A program made the position numbers and the translations under genes. A stretch of DNA of 64,000 nt from Paenibacillus amylolyticus (GTDB lineage Bacteria; Bacillota; Bacilli; Paenibacillales; Paenibacillaceae): contig NZ_RIAS01000009.1 of assembly GCF_003719335.1 (NCBI RefSeq), positions 124,001 to 188,000 of the forward strand. Reading direction: 5' to 3'. This document shows positions 1 through 9,700 of this stretch, one piece after another (position 1 is the stretch's first letter; every line of letters begins with the position of its first letter). The notes beneath the pieces were generated by a model that saw only the letters and a list, made by a program, of their open reading frames with translations, was not told where the DNA came from and ran no database searches.

Positions 1-941
1 TCGGGTTCGAGCAATTGTATATCGTTGCTGAGCAAGAGCAACCGGATGCCGAATTCTCTACAGTGAAATCCCCTAACCCGGAAGAGCGTGAAGCATTCAC
101 ACTGGCGATGAAGCTGGGAGAATCCGTTGGCGCTGACATTCTGATCGGTACAGATCCGGATGCGGACCGTATGGGAGCTGTCGTGAAAGACAAGGATGGC
201 AAATATTTCGTCTTGTCTGGTAACCAATCGGGTGCCATTATGGTACATTATCTGCTCAGTCGTCTTCAAGAGACAGGCACACTTCCAAGTAACGGTGCAG
301 TAATCAAAACGATTGTAACGAGTGAGATGGGTGCAGTCATCGCTCAGCATTACGGTGCAGAAGTGATGAACACCCTGACAGGCTTTAAATATATCGGTGA
401 AAAAATGAACCAGTTCGAAGCAACCGGAAGTCATACCTTCCTCTTCGGATATGAAGAGAGTTATGGCTACCTCTCTGGCAACTATGCCCGTGACAAGGAC
501 GCTGTCCTTGCCTCGATGTTGATTGCCGAAGCGGCTGCCTACTATAAGAGTCAAGGCAAAACACTCTACGATGTGTTGCAGGAGCTGTACAATCAGTTCG
601 GATTTTTCCTCGAAAAACTGGAGTCCCGCACACTAAAAGGCAAAGACGGAGTCGCGCAGATTCAGGCGAAAATGACCGACTGGCGTTCTAATCCGCCGAA
701 GGAAGTTGCTGGCATTGCTGTGCAGGATGTGCTGGACTACTCCCTGGGCCTGGACGGTCTGCCGAAGGAGAACGTGCTGAAATTTATTTTGGCGGACGGA
801 TCATGGTTCTGCCTGCGTCCTTCTGGTACAGAGCCGAAGATCAAAGTGTACTTTGCTGTGCGCGGTGAGAGCTTGCAAGATGCAGAGGGTCAGATCGAAC
901 GGCTGGTTTCGGAAGTCATGTCGCGTGTAGACGCACAATAA
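1..941 (+). CDS. pgcA: Phospho-sugar mutase (phosphoglucomutase/phosphomannomutase family), 5' end outside the window
   Basis: Interconverts hexose 1- and 6-phosphates, normally glucose-1-P and glucose-6-P, supplying sugar nucleotides for wall and surface polymers. The frame is open from base 3, so the gene begins upstream; a TTG at 15 is internal. About 312 C-terminal residues are visible. The metal-binding loop GTDPDADRMG lies near base 150, the sugar-binding motif GYEESYGYL near base 450, and the phosphate-binding motif RPSGTEPKIKVYF near the C-terminus. These identify the alpha-D-phosphohexomutase superfamily firmly. The PgcA-type assignment (glucose rather than mannose or glucosamine) rests on the GYEES signature and is less certain. 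A terminator follows directly. The missing N-terminus carries the catalytic serine, which cannot be checked here. Confidence 0.9.
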   Translation, partial: GFEQLYIVAEQEQPDAEFSTVKSPNPEEREAFTLAMKLGESVGADILIGTDPDADRMGAVVKDKDGKYFVLSGNQSGAIMVHYLLSRLQETGTLPSNGAVIKTIVTSEMGAVIAQHYGAEVMNTLTGFKYIGEKMNQFEATGSHTFLFGYEESYGYLSGNYARDKDAVLASMLIAEAAAYYKSQGKTLYDVLQELYNQFGFFLEKLESRTLKGKDGVAQIQAKMTDWRSNPPKEVAGIAVQDVLDYSLGLDGLPKENVLKFILADGSWFCLRPSGTEPKIKVYFAVRGESLQDAEGQIERLVSEVMSRVDAQ

Positions 942-975
942 AACAAATGGTACTGTAAGAAAAAGATGCAGAAGG

Positions 976-1014
976 CCTCTCCGCACCGTAAGGTTGGTTG
1001 GCGGAGGGGTTTTT
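976..1014 (+). terminator. Rho-independent terminator after the phosphomutase gene
   Basis: The nine-base arm 976-984 (cctctccgc) pairs with 1001-1009 with one G-U pair, and is followed by tttttc. It ends the phosphomutase transcript before the DUF5693 gene. Confidence 0.85.
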
Positions 1015-1132
1015 CTTTGAAATAAAATGGATAGTGTGCTGGCATATTAGAGAGTGTGTTAACACATGCTGAACGTAAGAATTTTAAGAGCAGAACGGGC
1101 ATTTGGTTCCAACAACTGAGGAGGTACACGTA

Positions 1133-3154
1133 GTGCGTCAAAAATGGCTTTATTGGAATAACGCTTCCCGGAAGTGGTTGTGGCTCATCGTTATTATTGG
1201 TTTGGTGGCATCCATTCCGGTCATCCGTGATCGGGTGCAGACAGAATCTTCTGCGAACAAAGTAGAATTGGTCTTCAACTACCGAGGACTCTTGGATATT
1301 TCCGCGTACCAGGCTCACCCGCAAGATTTCATTGATCAACAAATGACACGTCTGAAAGACGCTGGCGTGACAACGATGGCTGTGTTTGAAAGTACGCTGG
1401 ACGAACTCAAAAAAACACGCCGCTTGATGGTTTACTCAGGTCAGGATCTTGCGAATATGACAAAAGAAGTGATTCCTTCGAATGCGAACTATACCTATGT
1501 ATTGTTCACATCTGAAGAGAATGCGCAGACCTATACCCCTATTATTGAACAAACGTTCGCTGAGCGTCAGATCCCGGTTCAACCGTGGGAGTATGAAGGT
1601 CGCAGCGGCTTAATATTGCAGACACCGCCGGAGAATGCCAACATGCAGCCGATGCAGCCTGACCCGGTTGCGGTGAAAATGCTGCGTGATAAAGGTTTTC
1701 ATATTTTACCCCGTATCTCTGACACGGTACCTTATAACCAACAATCGATGGAACGTTTGCTCGCCTTCTTCGAAGAGAATGGCGTAACACGTATCCTGTT
1801 TGATGGGGATGCAGTGAAAGGGTACAATGATAATGCAGAGATGAAAAGTCTGGATCAGTTTGCTCAGCTGCTGAACAAACATCATATTGGTCTGGCGGCG
1901 ATCGAAAATCTGAAGAAGCCGCAGGCAGGATTCCAGACGCTGGCTTACAAAATTGATTACAACGTAACTCGTCTCTACTCACTAAGCGATTCGGATGCGA
2001 ATCTAAAAGAAGATACCATTGCTGACCGTTTTGTGCTGGCAACGAAGGACCGTAATATTCGTATGATCTATATGAATGCTTCACCAAGCCGGAATACGGC
2101 CAAAGCGGAGATCACAGATCCGATCGAAAATCTGATCAAAAGTTTGGGCGAGCCAGGACATGCCGTTGAACGTATGGCCAAACATGGCTTTGAGCTCGGA
2201 CAAGCTGAAGCATTTACTGTGAAAGATTCGTCCATTCAACGGTATGCGAAGCTGATCGCTCTTATCGGGGCAATCGCTTTGATTACACTGATGGTTTCTT
2301 ATTTTGCACCGGTATTCACCATTGCGGTGTTCCTTCTTGGATTAGTAGGAAGCGCGGGTCTGTTCCTGTTGAAACCTACATTGCTGGAGCAAGGAATTGC
2401 CTTGCTGGCGGCCATTGCCGCACCAACTATTGCGATGGTACTGGCTGTTCGTACAGTGAATGCAACACAATTGCGTCAACCGGATGCCCCTGCGGGTCGC
2501 CGTCTGGCACAGACCCTTGTTTTATATGTAAGAACATCGATCATTTCGTTCGTCGCTGTACCGTTTGTGATCGCATTATTGAATAGCATTACGTACAGCT
2601 TGGTTATTAACCAGTTCCGTGGAGTCAGTCTGCTGCACTTCGCTCCAATTGGTCTGGTTGCGATCTATATTGTATTCTATCGCGGTTCCGGTTCAATCTC
2701 TGTGAAACAAGTGAAAGATATGCTTCGTATGCCAATTAACATTTTGATGGTTATATTGGCGCTTGTTGCTGCTGCTGTTGGATATTATTATTTGAGCCGT
2801 ACAGGCAACGCGGGTTCCGTTACACCATTTGAGATGTTCCTGCGTACCACGCTGGAGGATACGTTTGGCGTACGGCCGAGATTCAAAGAATTTGTGCTGG
2901 GACACCCGCTGTTTATCGTTGGCGTGTTCGCCGCTTTAAAATACCGTAAAGTGATTTTTGCGCTAATCATCGCTACGATGGGTCAATTGTCTATGGTGGA
3001 TACGTTTGCGCATATTCATACACCAGCTGTACTGTCACTGATTCGTGGGGTGATGGGACTCGGACTTGGCTTGATCTTTGGTATCATTGCTGTGGGTGTG
3101 TGGCAAGTCGCGGAAGGATGTTGGAAAAAATGGTCACCACTTCTAAAAAGTTAG
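1133..3154 (+). CDS. DUF5693-type polytopic membrane protein upstream of csaB
   Basis: The 673-residue protein has one N-terminal membrane segment (about residues 12-28), an extracytoplasmic region of roughly 340 residues, and then many hydrophobic helices to the C-terminus. I match it from memory to the DUF5693 family, which commonly precedes csaB in Paenibacillus; its biochemical role is not known to me. A GTG at 1133 is chosen because GAGGAGG at 1118-1124 lies 8 bases upstream. A TTG at 1103 has no such site. The 3' end overlaps csaB by about 25 bases, so the two are probably co-translated. Genetic context suggests a role in making, flipping or modifying the secondary wall polymer that CsaB pyruvylates; that is inference. 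Confidence 0.8.
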   Translation: MRQKWLYWNNASRKWLWLIVIIGLVASIPVIRDRVQTESSANKVELVFNYRGLLDISAYQAHPQDFIDQQMTRLKDAGVTTMAVFESTLDELKKTRRLMVYSGQDLANMTKEVIPSNANYTYVLFTSEENAQTYTPIIEQTFAERQIPVQPWEYEGRSGLILQTPPENANMQPMQPDPVAVKMLRDKGFHILPRISDTVPYNQQSMERLLAFFEENGVTRILFDGDAVKGYNDNAEMKSLDQFAQLLNKHHIGLAAIENLKKPQAGFQTLAYKIDYNVTRLYSLSDSDANLKEDTIADRFVLATKDRNIRMIYMNASPSRNTAKAEITDPIENLIKSLGEPGHAVERMAKHGFELGQAEAFTVKDSSIQRYAKLIALIGAIALITLMVSYFAPVFTIAVFLLGLVGSAGLFLLKPTLLEQGIALLAAIAAPTIAMVLAVRTVNATQLRQPDAPAGRRLAQTLVLYVRTSIISFVAVPFVIALLNSITYSLVINQFRGVSLLHFAPIGLVAIYIVFYRGSGSISVKQVKDMLRMPINILMVILALVAAAVGYYYLSRTGNAGSVTPFEMFLRTTLEDTFGVRPRFKEFVLGHPLFIVGVFAALKYRKVIFALIIATMGQLSMVDTFAHIHTPAVLSLIRGVMGLGLGLIFGIIAVGVWQVAEGCWKKWSPLLKS

Positions 3155-4287
3155 TCATCTCAGGATACTATGGTTTCCGCAACAGTGGAGATGAAGCTGT
3201 ACTGAAATCCATTCTGACTGCTCTCCAGGAAGAGAGCCAGCGGTCCAATGTTATCATTGAACCGATTGTACTCTCCATTGATCCGGAATGGACAACCTCG
3301 ATGTACGGCGTTCGTGCTGTACATCGCATGAAGCTGAAGGAAGTTCGTGAGGCACTTAAGGAAAGTGATGGACTCATCAGTGGCGGCGGAAGTCTGCTGC
3401 AGGATGCAACGGGGCTGAAGTCCATTCCTTATTATCTGGGTGTGATCAAGCTCGCTCAGTGGTTGAAAAAACCGACTTTTATTTATGCGCAGGGTATTGG
3501 CCCTGTTCACCGTAAAATCTTTAACCCGATGATCAAATCGGTATTCAAATCCTGTACCTATGTATCGGTTCGGGACGAGCAATCCGCAGATTATCTGCGT
3601 CGTCTCGGACTAAAGTGGAATCAGATTCATGTCGTGCCTGATCCAGTGATGGGGTTACCTTTGCCGGATGTAGCATCACCAGTACGGGATGAAGCAGACA
3701 ATTCCACTGCTGGGGAGCAACAAGCTCATGCCAGACTGCCAGTGATTGGCGTGTCTGTTCGTTTCTGGGAAGCGGATCGCAAGGAATTGACAGCTATCGC
3801 GGCTGGATTGAAGAAGCTGGCTGCGAAAAAGGCGGTTCATCTGCGCTTTATGCCGTTTCATCTGCCCGATGACGTGCAGGCATCCCGTTTTATTATGGAA
3901 ATGATCGGCGATGTGACAAGCAAAGGCAGTCAGATTAGCATGACGGAGGATCTTACGGATCCTCAACAAATGCTAGAGGAAGTCAGCCGCTGTGATCTGA
4001 TGATCGGTATGCGTCTGCATAGCTTGATTTATGCCGCTTCGCAGTATGTTCCGCCAGTAGGGATTTCGTATGATCCCAAAATCGATCAGTTCCTGCTTCG
4101 ACTGGAAAGCGAGCCTGCGGGCAATACCAGTTCACTGGATGGGGATAAGCTTGCAGAGATGGTTGCTGGACTGCTGGAACAGCGCTCACAGTGGCTGAAG
4201 CAACATGAAGATCGTATTACTGTATTGAAGCAGGAGGCCAGAGAGCCTGCCAAGCAAATTATTACCTATTTAGGCCGCAAAGGATGA
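3130..4287 (+). CDS. csaB: Polysaccharide pyruvyl transferase CsaB
   Basis: CsaB adds pyruvate ketals from phosphoenolpyruvate to the secondary cell-wall polysaccharide; this modification is the ligand for SLH domains. The 385-residue protein starts with the family signature VISGYYGFRNSGDEAVL, has a GGGSLLQD motif near residue 80, and the GMRLHSLIYAASQ motif near residue 295, all typical of the pyruvyl transferase family. I place the start at ATG 3130 with GGAAGG at 3112-3117 as the binding site; ATG 3118 is an in-frame alternative but touches that site. It overlaps the preceding membrane-protein gene and is followed 7 bases later by the TagA-type gene, indicating one operon. Several SLH proteins encoded downstream are the expected beneficiaries of its activity. 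Confidence 0.95.
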   Translation: MVTTSKKLVISGYYGFRNSGDEAVLKSILTALQEESQRSNVIIEPIVLSIDPEWTTSMYGVRAVHRMKLKEVREALKESDGLISGGGSLLQDATGLKSIPYYLGVIKLAQWLKKPTFIYAQGIGPVHRKIFNPMIKSVFKSCTYVSVRDEQSADYLRRLGLKWNQIHVVPDPVMGLPLPDVASPVRDEADNSTAGEQQAHARLPVIGVSVRFWEADRKELTAIAAGLKKLAAKKAVHLRFMPFHLPDDVQASRFIMEMIGDVTSKGSQISMTEDLTDPQQMLEEVSRCDLMIGMRLHSLIYAASQYVPPVGISYDPKIDQFLLRLESEPAGNTSSLDGDKLAEMVAGLLEQRSQWLKQHEDRITVLKQEAREPAKQIITYLGRKG

Positions 4288-4294
4288 GATAACA

Positions 4295-5053
4295 ATGAGT
4301 CAGACCGGATCAATCCCTACCGTTTCCATCTATGGTATCCCCTTTTCCAAACTAACGATGAAAGAAACGGTGCAGGTGCTTGAAGAAGCCGTGTTGTCCA
4401 AACAGCCGCATCAGGTTATCACTGCCAATCCGATTATGGTGATGGCTGCGCTAGAGAATCCCGCGATCATGAAGGTGATGAAGGATGCGGAGATGATTGT
4501 TCCGGACGGAACCGGCGTGGTATGGGCTGCTAATTACTGTGGTGATCCTGTAGCAGAACGAGTGCCGGGCTTTGAACTTTTACATGAATTGCTGCGGGTT
4601 GGAGAAAACTATCGATGGGGCGTGTATTTGCTCGGTTCGACCCCCGAGGTGATTCAAGAAACGGCGGTTCGGTTACAACAGCAGTATCCGGCTATTCGTA
4701 TTGTGGGTTACCGCGACGGTTTCTTCGGTTCGGCTGAGGATGAGCAGGTGGTGACCTCTATTCGGCAGGCTGCGCCTGATCTGTTATTCGTTGCTCGCGG
4801 AGCGGACACCCAAGAACCTTGGATTCACAAATATAAGCATAGCCTGCAAGTTCCTGTCATGATGGGGGTTGGAGGCAGCTTTGATATCATCTCAGGCAAA
4901 ATGAAACGGGCGCCTAAACTGTTCCAAAAGTTAAGAATGGAATGGTTCTATCGTTTGCTTCGTGAACCTAGCCGGGCTGGACGGATGCTTGCGCTCCCGA
5001 AATTCGCAGTGAAAGTGATGCGGGACAAAGAAAACGTGACAAAAGTCCGTTAA
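4295..5053 (+). CDS. tagA: WecG/TagA/CpsF-family glycosyltransferase
   Basis: The family transfers N-acetylmannosamine or a related sugar onto undecaprenyl-PP-GlcNAc, the second committed step of many wall polymers. The 252-residue protein shows TANPIMVMAA near residue 44, the PDGTGVVWAA motif near residue 70 containing the likely catalytic aspartate, and RVPGFELL near residue 88. The usual GxPxQExW motif reads GADTQEPW here, so the proline position is replaced by aspartate. ATG 4295 is preceded by AAAGGA at 4279-4284. It follows csaB by 7 bases. The C-terminal amphipathic region rich in Lys/Arg (last 50 residues) fits the membrane-associating tail of TagA. The exact sugar donor is not shown by sequence. 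Confidence 0.9.
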   Translation: MSQTGSIPTVSIYGIPFSKLTMKETVQVLEEAVLSKQPHQVITANPIMVMAALENPAIMKVMKDAEMIVPDGTGVVWAANYCGDPVAERVPGFELLHELLRVGENYRWGVYLLGSTPEVIQETAVRLQQQYPAIRIVGYRDGFFGSAEDEQVVTSIRQAAPDLLFVARGADTQEPWIHKYKHSLQVPVMMGVGGSFDIISGKMKRAPKLFQKLRMEWFYRLLREPSRAGRMLALPKFAVKVMRDKENVTKVR

Positions 5054-5480
5054 AAACAGGTAATTACGAGATAAATGCTTGTTTTTGCTAGAAATTGAGG
5101 ATAGCTTTTCAGAAATGATCAGCGTATAATTCATTCCGGCACATACGTGTGTCACTCAAATGAAAACATTTTTTGGTTGCACTAGGCACTCCCGCTAAAG
5201 GAGCTGTTACACTTCAATACTACGATTGCAAGAGAACCCTCCGATCGCCCTTATCCCCAAATTTCTATTTATCCTTATTAAGGATGAAATTCGGTGATAA
5301 TTGCGAACGCTGCGCTTCTACAGGTTTTCCCTTGCACTCTTCGTACCGTGTAACTGTTGCCTCAGAATCAACAATAAATTTTCATCAAAAGTGAAAAACA
5401 ATGTTTCTTCATATATAGAAAAAGAGAACAGGGGATTTATAATTTTGTGAAGGTATTATAATTGGGGGTCGAATGTTCAA
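5054..5480. other. Intergenic region between tagA and tagO
   Basis: About 430 bases without a convincing gene. A 73-codon open frame at 5173-5394 has no ribosome binding site and a composition unlike protein, so I discount it. A TATAAT-like hexamer occurs near 5125 and TATTATAAT near 5454, but neither has a good -35 partner at 16-18 bases. A promoter for tagO is expected here but I cannot place it. Confidence 0.5.
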
Positions 5481-6608
5481 ATGGTAGCGATCTTTATCAT
5501 TGGATTTCTGGTGTCAATGGGACTTGCTTTAGCTCTTACACCACTTGTTAAAAAGTTCGCAGTCCGCATCGGTGCAATGGATACACCGAATGCGCGCAAA
5601 GTGCATACCCGGATTATGCCGCGTCTTGGCGGATTGGGTATTTTTCTGGCATTTATTATTACGGTTGCTGCACTGCTTCCGTTTGTCTCTGCTTGGTTTA
5701 CAACTCGCGATATGAGTTTTGTCAGTGCATTTCTGGTCGGGGGCTCCATCATTGTGTTGATTGGTGCGCTGGATGACCGTTTTGAATTGTCTGCCAAAGT
5801 GAAACTGCTTGGACAGATCTTGGCTGCGTCCGTCGTTGTATTTGGATTTAACATCCGCGTAGACTTCGTGAACATTCCGTTTCAGGATGCGTATTCTTCA
5901 CTCGAAACGTGGGTGTCTATTCCGCTGACGATTCTATGGATCGTGGGTGTAACCAACGCGATTAATCTGATTGACGGACTGGATGGTCTGGCTGCCGGTG
6001 TATCAGGGATTGCCATTGGAACCATCGCGGTGATGTCTTTCCTGATGGGTAATACGATGATTGCTCTAATGTGTCTGGTGTTGCTCGGCAGCATTATCGG
6101 ATTCCTGTTCTTTAACTTCCACCCAGCGAAAATATTCATGGGAGATACCGGTTCACTGTTCCTTGGTTTCTCTCTTGCGATGCTTTCGATGCTCGGATTT
6201 AAACAGATTGCAGTCGTGTCCTTCATTACACCGCTGATTATTATCGGTGTACCGCTCTCGGATACATTGTTCGCGATTATTCGCCGTGCGGTGCAACGGA
6301 AACCGATCTTCTCACCGGATAAAGGCCACCTGCATCACTGCTTGCGTGAACTTGGTTTCAGCCATCGTCAGACAGTACTGATTATCTATGGTATTGCAGC
6401 GTTCTTTGGTGTACTGGCCATTATTCAGTCTTCGGCAGCGATGTTTGAAGCCAACTGGGTAACCTTCGTCGTGATTTGTATCATGATGTTCTTCCTGCAA
6501 GTAGGGGCGGAGGTCATTGGACTTGTAAGTAAAACGAGAAAACCGGTGATCAACTTCCTGATGCGTATGCGCGTGAAGCTTAATCCACAGACCCGTTCGA
6601 AATCCTAA
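5481..6608 (+). CDS. tagO: Undecaprenyl-phosphate GlcNAc-1-phosphate transferase (TagO/WecA)
   Basis: It transfers GlcNAc-1-phosphate from UDP-GlcNAc to undecaprenyl phosphate at the inner face of the membrane, the first step of teichoic acid and secondary wall polymer synthesis. The 375-residue protein has about ten hydrophobic helices and the polyprenyl-phosphate transferase motifs: PNARKVHTRIMPRLGG near residue 37, the LDDRFE pair near residue 98, NAINLIDGLDGLA near residue 158, FMGDTGSLFLG near residue 218, and a DKGHLHHCL histidine motif near residue 285. A strong GGGGG site at 5464-5468 precedes ATG 5481. It sits behind tagA but is separated by 427 bases, so probably has its own promoter. 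A strong terminator follows. Confidence 0.95.
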   Translation: MVAIFIIGFLVSMGLALALTPLVKKFAVRIGAMDTPNARKVHTRIMPRLGGLGIFLAFIITVAALLPFVSAWFTTRDMSFVSAFLVGGSIIVLIGALDDRFELSAKVKLLGQILAASVVVFGFNIRVDFVNIPFQDAYSSLETWVSIPLTILWIVGVTNAINLIDGLDGLAAGVSGIAIGTIAVMSFLMGNTMIALMCLVLLGSIIGFLFFNFHPAKIFMGDTGSLFLGFSLAMLSMLGFKQIAVVSFITPLIIIGVPLSDTLFAIIRRAVQRKPIFSPDKGHLHHCLRELGFSHRQTVLIIYGIAAFFGVLAIIQSSAAMFEANWVTFVVICIMMFFLQVGAEVIGLVSKTRKPVINFLMRMRVKLNPQTRSKS

Positions 6609-6659
6609 AAATAAATCAGTTCTTTCCCTGCTATCCTTCAATATTATAATTAGACCCTT

Positions 6660-6690
6660 GCCTTATCCCGATTGCGGATAAGGCTTTTTT
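6660..6690 (+). terminator. Rho-independent terminator after tagO
   Basis: Perfect nine-base stem gccttatcc (6660-6668) with 6676-6684, seven-base loop, then six T residues. Confidence 0.93.
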
Positions 6691-6778
6691 GTTTTTTTTG
6701 AGATTTTTACTAAATAATTGGAACCTTTTTGCCGATAAATACTGGTAACTGACTTAAAAAGAGGAGAGATGATACGTA

Positions 6779-9700
6779 ATGCAACAAAGGAAACGGCCGT
6801 TGATTTGGATCATGTTGGTCACCATGGTGCTCTCGTTGTTCCCACAAGGTCTATTCGGTGGGTCCGTTGCTTCGGCTGCCAACGCACTGACTACCTACTT
6901 TACACCAGATAATACCGCGATTAGTCAAACAGCGGATTTGAACATTGAAGACTCAGCGAATGCAAGATTTTTGACTCGGGATCGAGCTTATCAGACGACC
7001 CAAGGGACAATTACAATAACAGGTGCATACGCTTTTGTATCCAAAGATACGATGCGTGTCAAAGTCGAACAGCTTAACTCGGTTAGTTTACCAAGCAATA
7101 AAACGAAATGGGAGCCAGATGCTACCCGTTCCAATACCACAGCAGTAACAGCAAGTACAAGTGGTAATAATAATTTTACGGCAAACAACATTACCTTGTT
7201 TCCAGGTTTTAACCGGATTACCTTCACTGGTACTCAAGGGTCTGTAGAGCGTTCAGATACGTTTTATGTGTTATATGATCAGGTTCCTTTTATTCAGGAC
7301 TTCAAAATCTTTACGGACCCAAGCACAGGTTCCAATACATCCTATGGCCTGAATGAAGGTGCACAGACGGTTGTAAATACACAGTTTGTGTCTGTTCAAG
7401 GTAAAGTACAAAATGCAATTAAAGTAACCGTTTCTTTGAATGGCGGGGAAGAACTCGATTCGTCTTTGCTTCAAAACGGAACATTTTTCACGCCACAGTT
7501 AAAACTAACTGCTGGTTTGAATAATCTAAAATTTAGAATTGCCAACGGCTCGGATTCTATCCTTACCGAACGTGCAGTTTATTACTACGACAAGGATCAA
7601 CCATTCTCTACGCTCAATGTTTCTTTAACGAGCGGTGGGACTACAGATACGAAATCGCTATTGAACAATATCCCGACATTCTCGAATGCAGCTATAGAAG
7701 CCAAGCTTGAGGTTCAGATGGTGCTTCCTTATATCGCAAGCAATAGCTCTTTTAAGGATTCAGGATCGTTCACAGTCAACGGAACAACGATGACGTTCAG
7801 CAACGCAACGGAAACCATTATCCCGGGTCCAGACGGATCAACTCCTGAATACCGAATTGTTACATTCACAACAGATAATGCGTATCCGTTACAAACATCA
7901 ACAACGACACCAACTGAAATTCTGAAGAATCAATCGGTTAACGCCGTTGTAGGACATGGTACATTTAGCTCTGGATATCAAGGGAAATTCACTTATGCTC
8001 CAGGTGTTAAAGCTATTACCAATATGTACTATCTTCCAGATTATAGTGGTGGTGCAGTAACCAATAAAGTGCCACTAGACAATGCACAGATTGCTACAGC
8101 AGATTTTTATATTTTGGTGGAGTCTAGCCAAGCTATTGCAGGCGAAATGGTAAAAGGTGAGTACCTGCCAACCGGAACAACCAAGCTGACGATTGAAGGG
8201 GCACCAACGGGAACGAATGTACCTACCGGTCTATCGAACAATCAAGCGGTCTACTTGGTAAAAAATGTGGCCAATGGCACGCAGAAAATTCGTTTCTATT
8301 ACGGAAACCCAGATCCACATTACGATGTTACCGTATCGTATGCTGCCAAAAGCTATATTTACGTAGCCAACTTGTATGATGGACAGAACTACACATTCAA
8401 TTCAAAAACGACCCAGTCCTTAACGGTCAATGGTGAGTTTGTTGGATTCAGCACACTTGTATCTCCTCCATTCACAAGTCAATTATTTGTGAATGGTGTA
8501 GCCAGAACTCCTGCTGGTTTTCCAGGTACCAACGGTAAGTTCTCCTTCCCGTTGACTATTGGGGGGACGGGAGAACTTGTATATGGAGAAAATACCATCA
8601 CCATTACAGGCACGGATAAAGACGGTGCAGGTAAGACTAAGGTGATTGAGAAAAAACTAAGAATCTATATTTCAGACAGCAATGTGTCCAATATTGATAA
8701 ATTCATGCCAGTACCTGTTCCAACCGATGGTCGTGTGGAATTCAGTAAGCCAGATGTGAGTCTGTACACGCCTGAAGAGATGGTCAACATCTTCAAAGTT
8801 ACACCAGATTTCATCATTCGTGATGGAAAATATGTTACGAGCAAGGACAGGTACGACTTGGTCTACAAAGGTGGTGGAGCAACGATTGCCAATTTGTATT
8901 CCGGTTCCAAGAAAATCTACAGCTATCAAATTCCAGTCTCAGATACACAAGATCCCAATAAGACAACCGATGATGGGCATATTGCTGACTTTGCCGGGAA
9001 TCAGGATGAATTCATGATCCGTGTTCGGAACTATATCTTTGATGCACCAGGCAGTCATGTGTACACATTAGAGCTGATCAACAGCACGGGAGCAAGAACG
9101 ACACAACGGTTGGAGATCGTAAGAGAACCCTCTTCTTATCGTATTCTGTCTCCTGTAGCGACAGTAGGACAACAGATTGTCGTTAACAAGAACTATGTTC
9201 ATTTTGATATTGAAGCAGAAGGTGCAACACAGGTATTGATTGGTAAGGAAGCGGCTGTTAAACGTCCGGATATGGATAACCGTTTTATTCTCGACTATGT
9301 AGGATTGTCTCCGGATAAGAACAATGCGATCAAAATCCAGATTACGCGAGATGGCGGCAAGATTAACGATACGGTTAACGTGTTCTATACAAGCACCGTT
9401 GGAGTAGATGCACAGTATATGGCTCCGAAAGTGGCTAACAAATATTCTGCATTTAATAAGAAGCTGGAATTGTCGTTCCCGAAAGGAACCATTCTGCAAT
9501 CCGCTTCCAAATCAAGCAGTGGTGTGATCAAATTCTACCCGGACAACAAAATTTTGTTTGGTATTGCTGATCCGAAGGACGGCGTACTGGAACGGAAAAA
9601 TGACTACGGCTTTAATATTGGACAGGCAGATCCACGCAGTACGGGAGGACTTTCACCAATCACAGTTCCGACTATTTTGACAGAGATGTTTAACTCTAAC

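Noticed and set aside
5173-5394. 73-codon open frame between tagA and tagO
   Set aside because: No ribosome binding site, unusual composition, and no neighbour to couple with.
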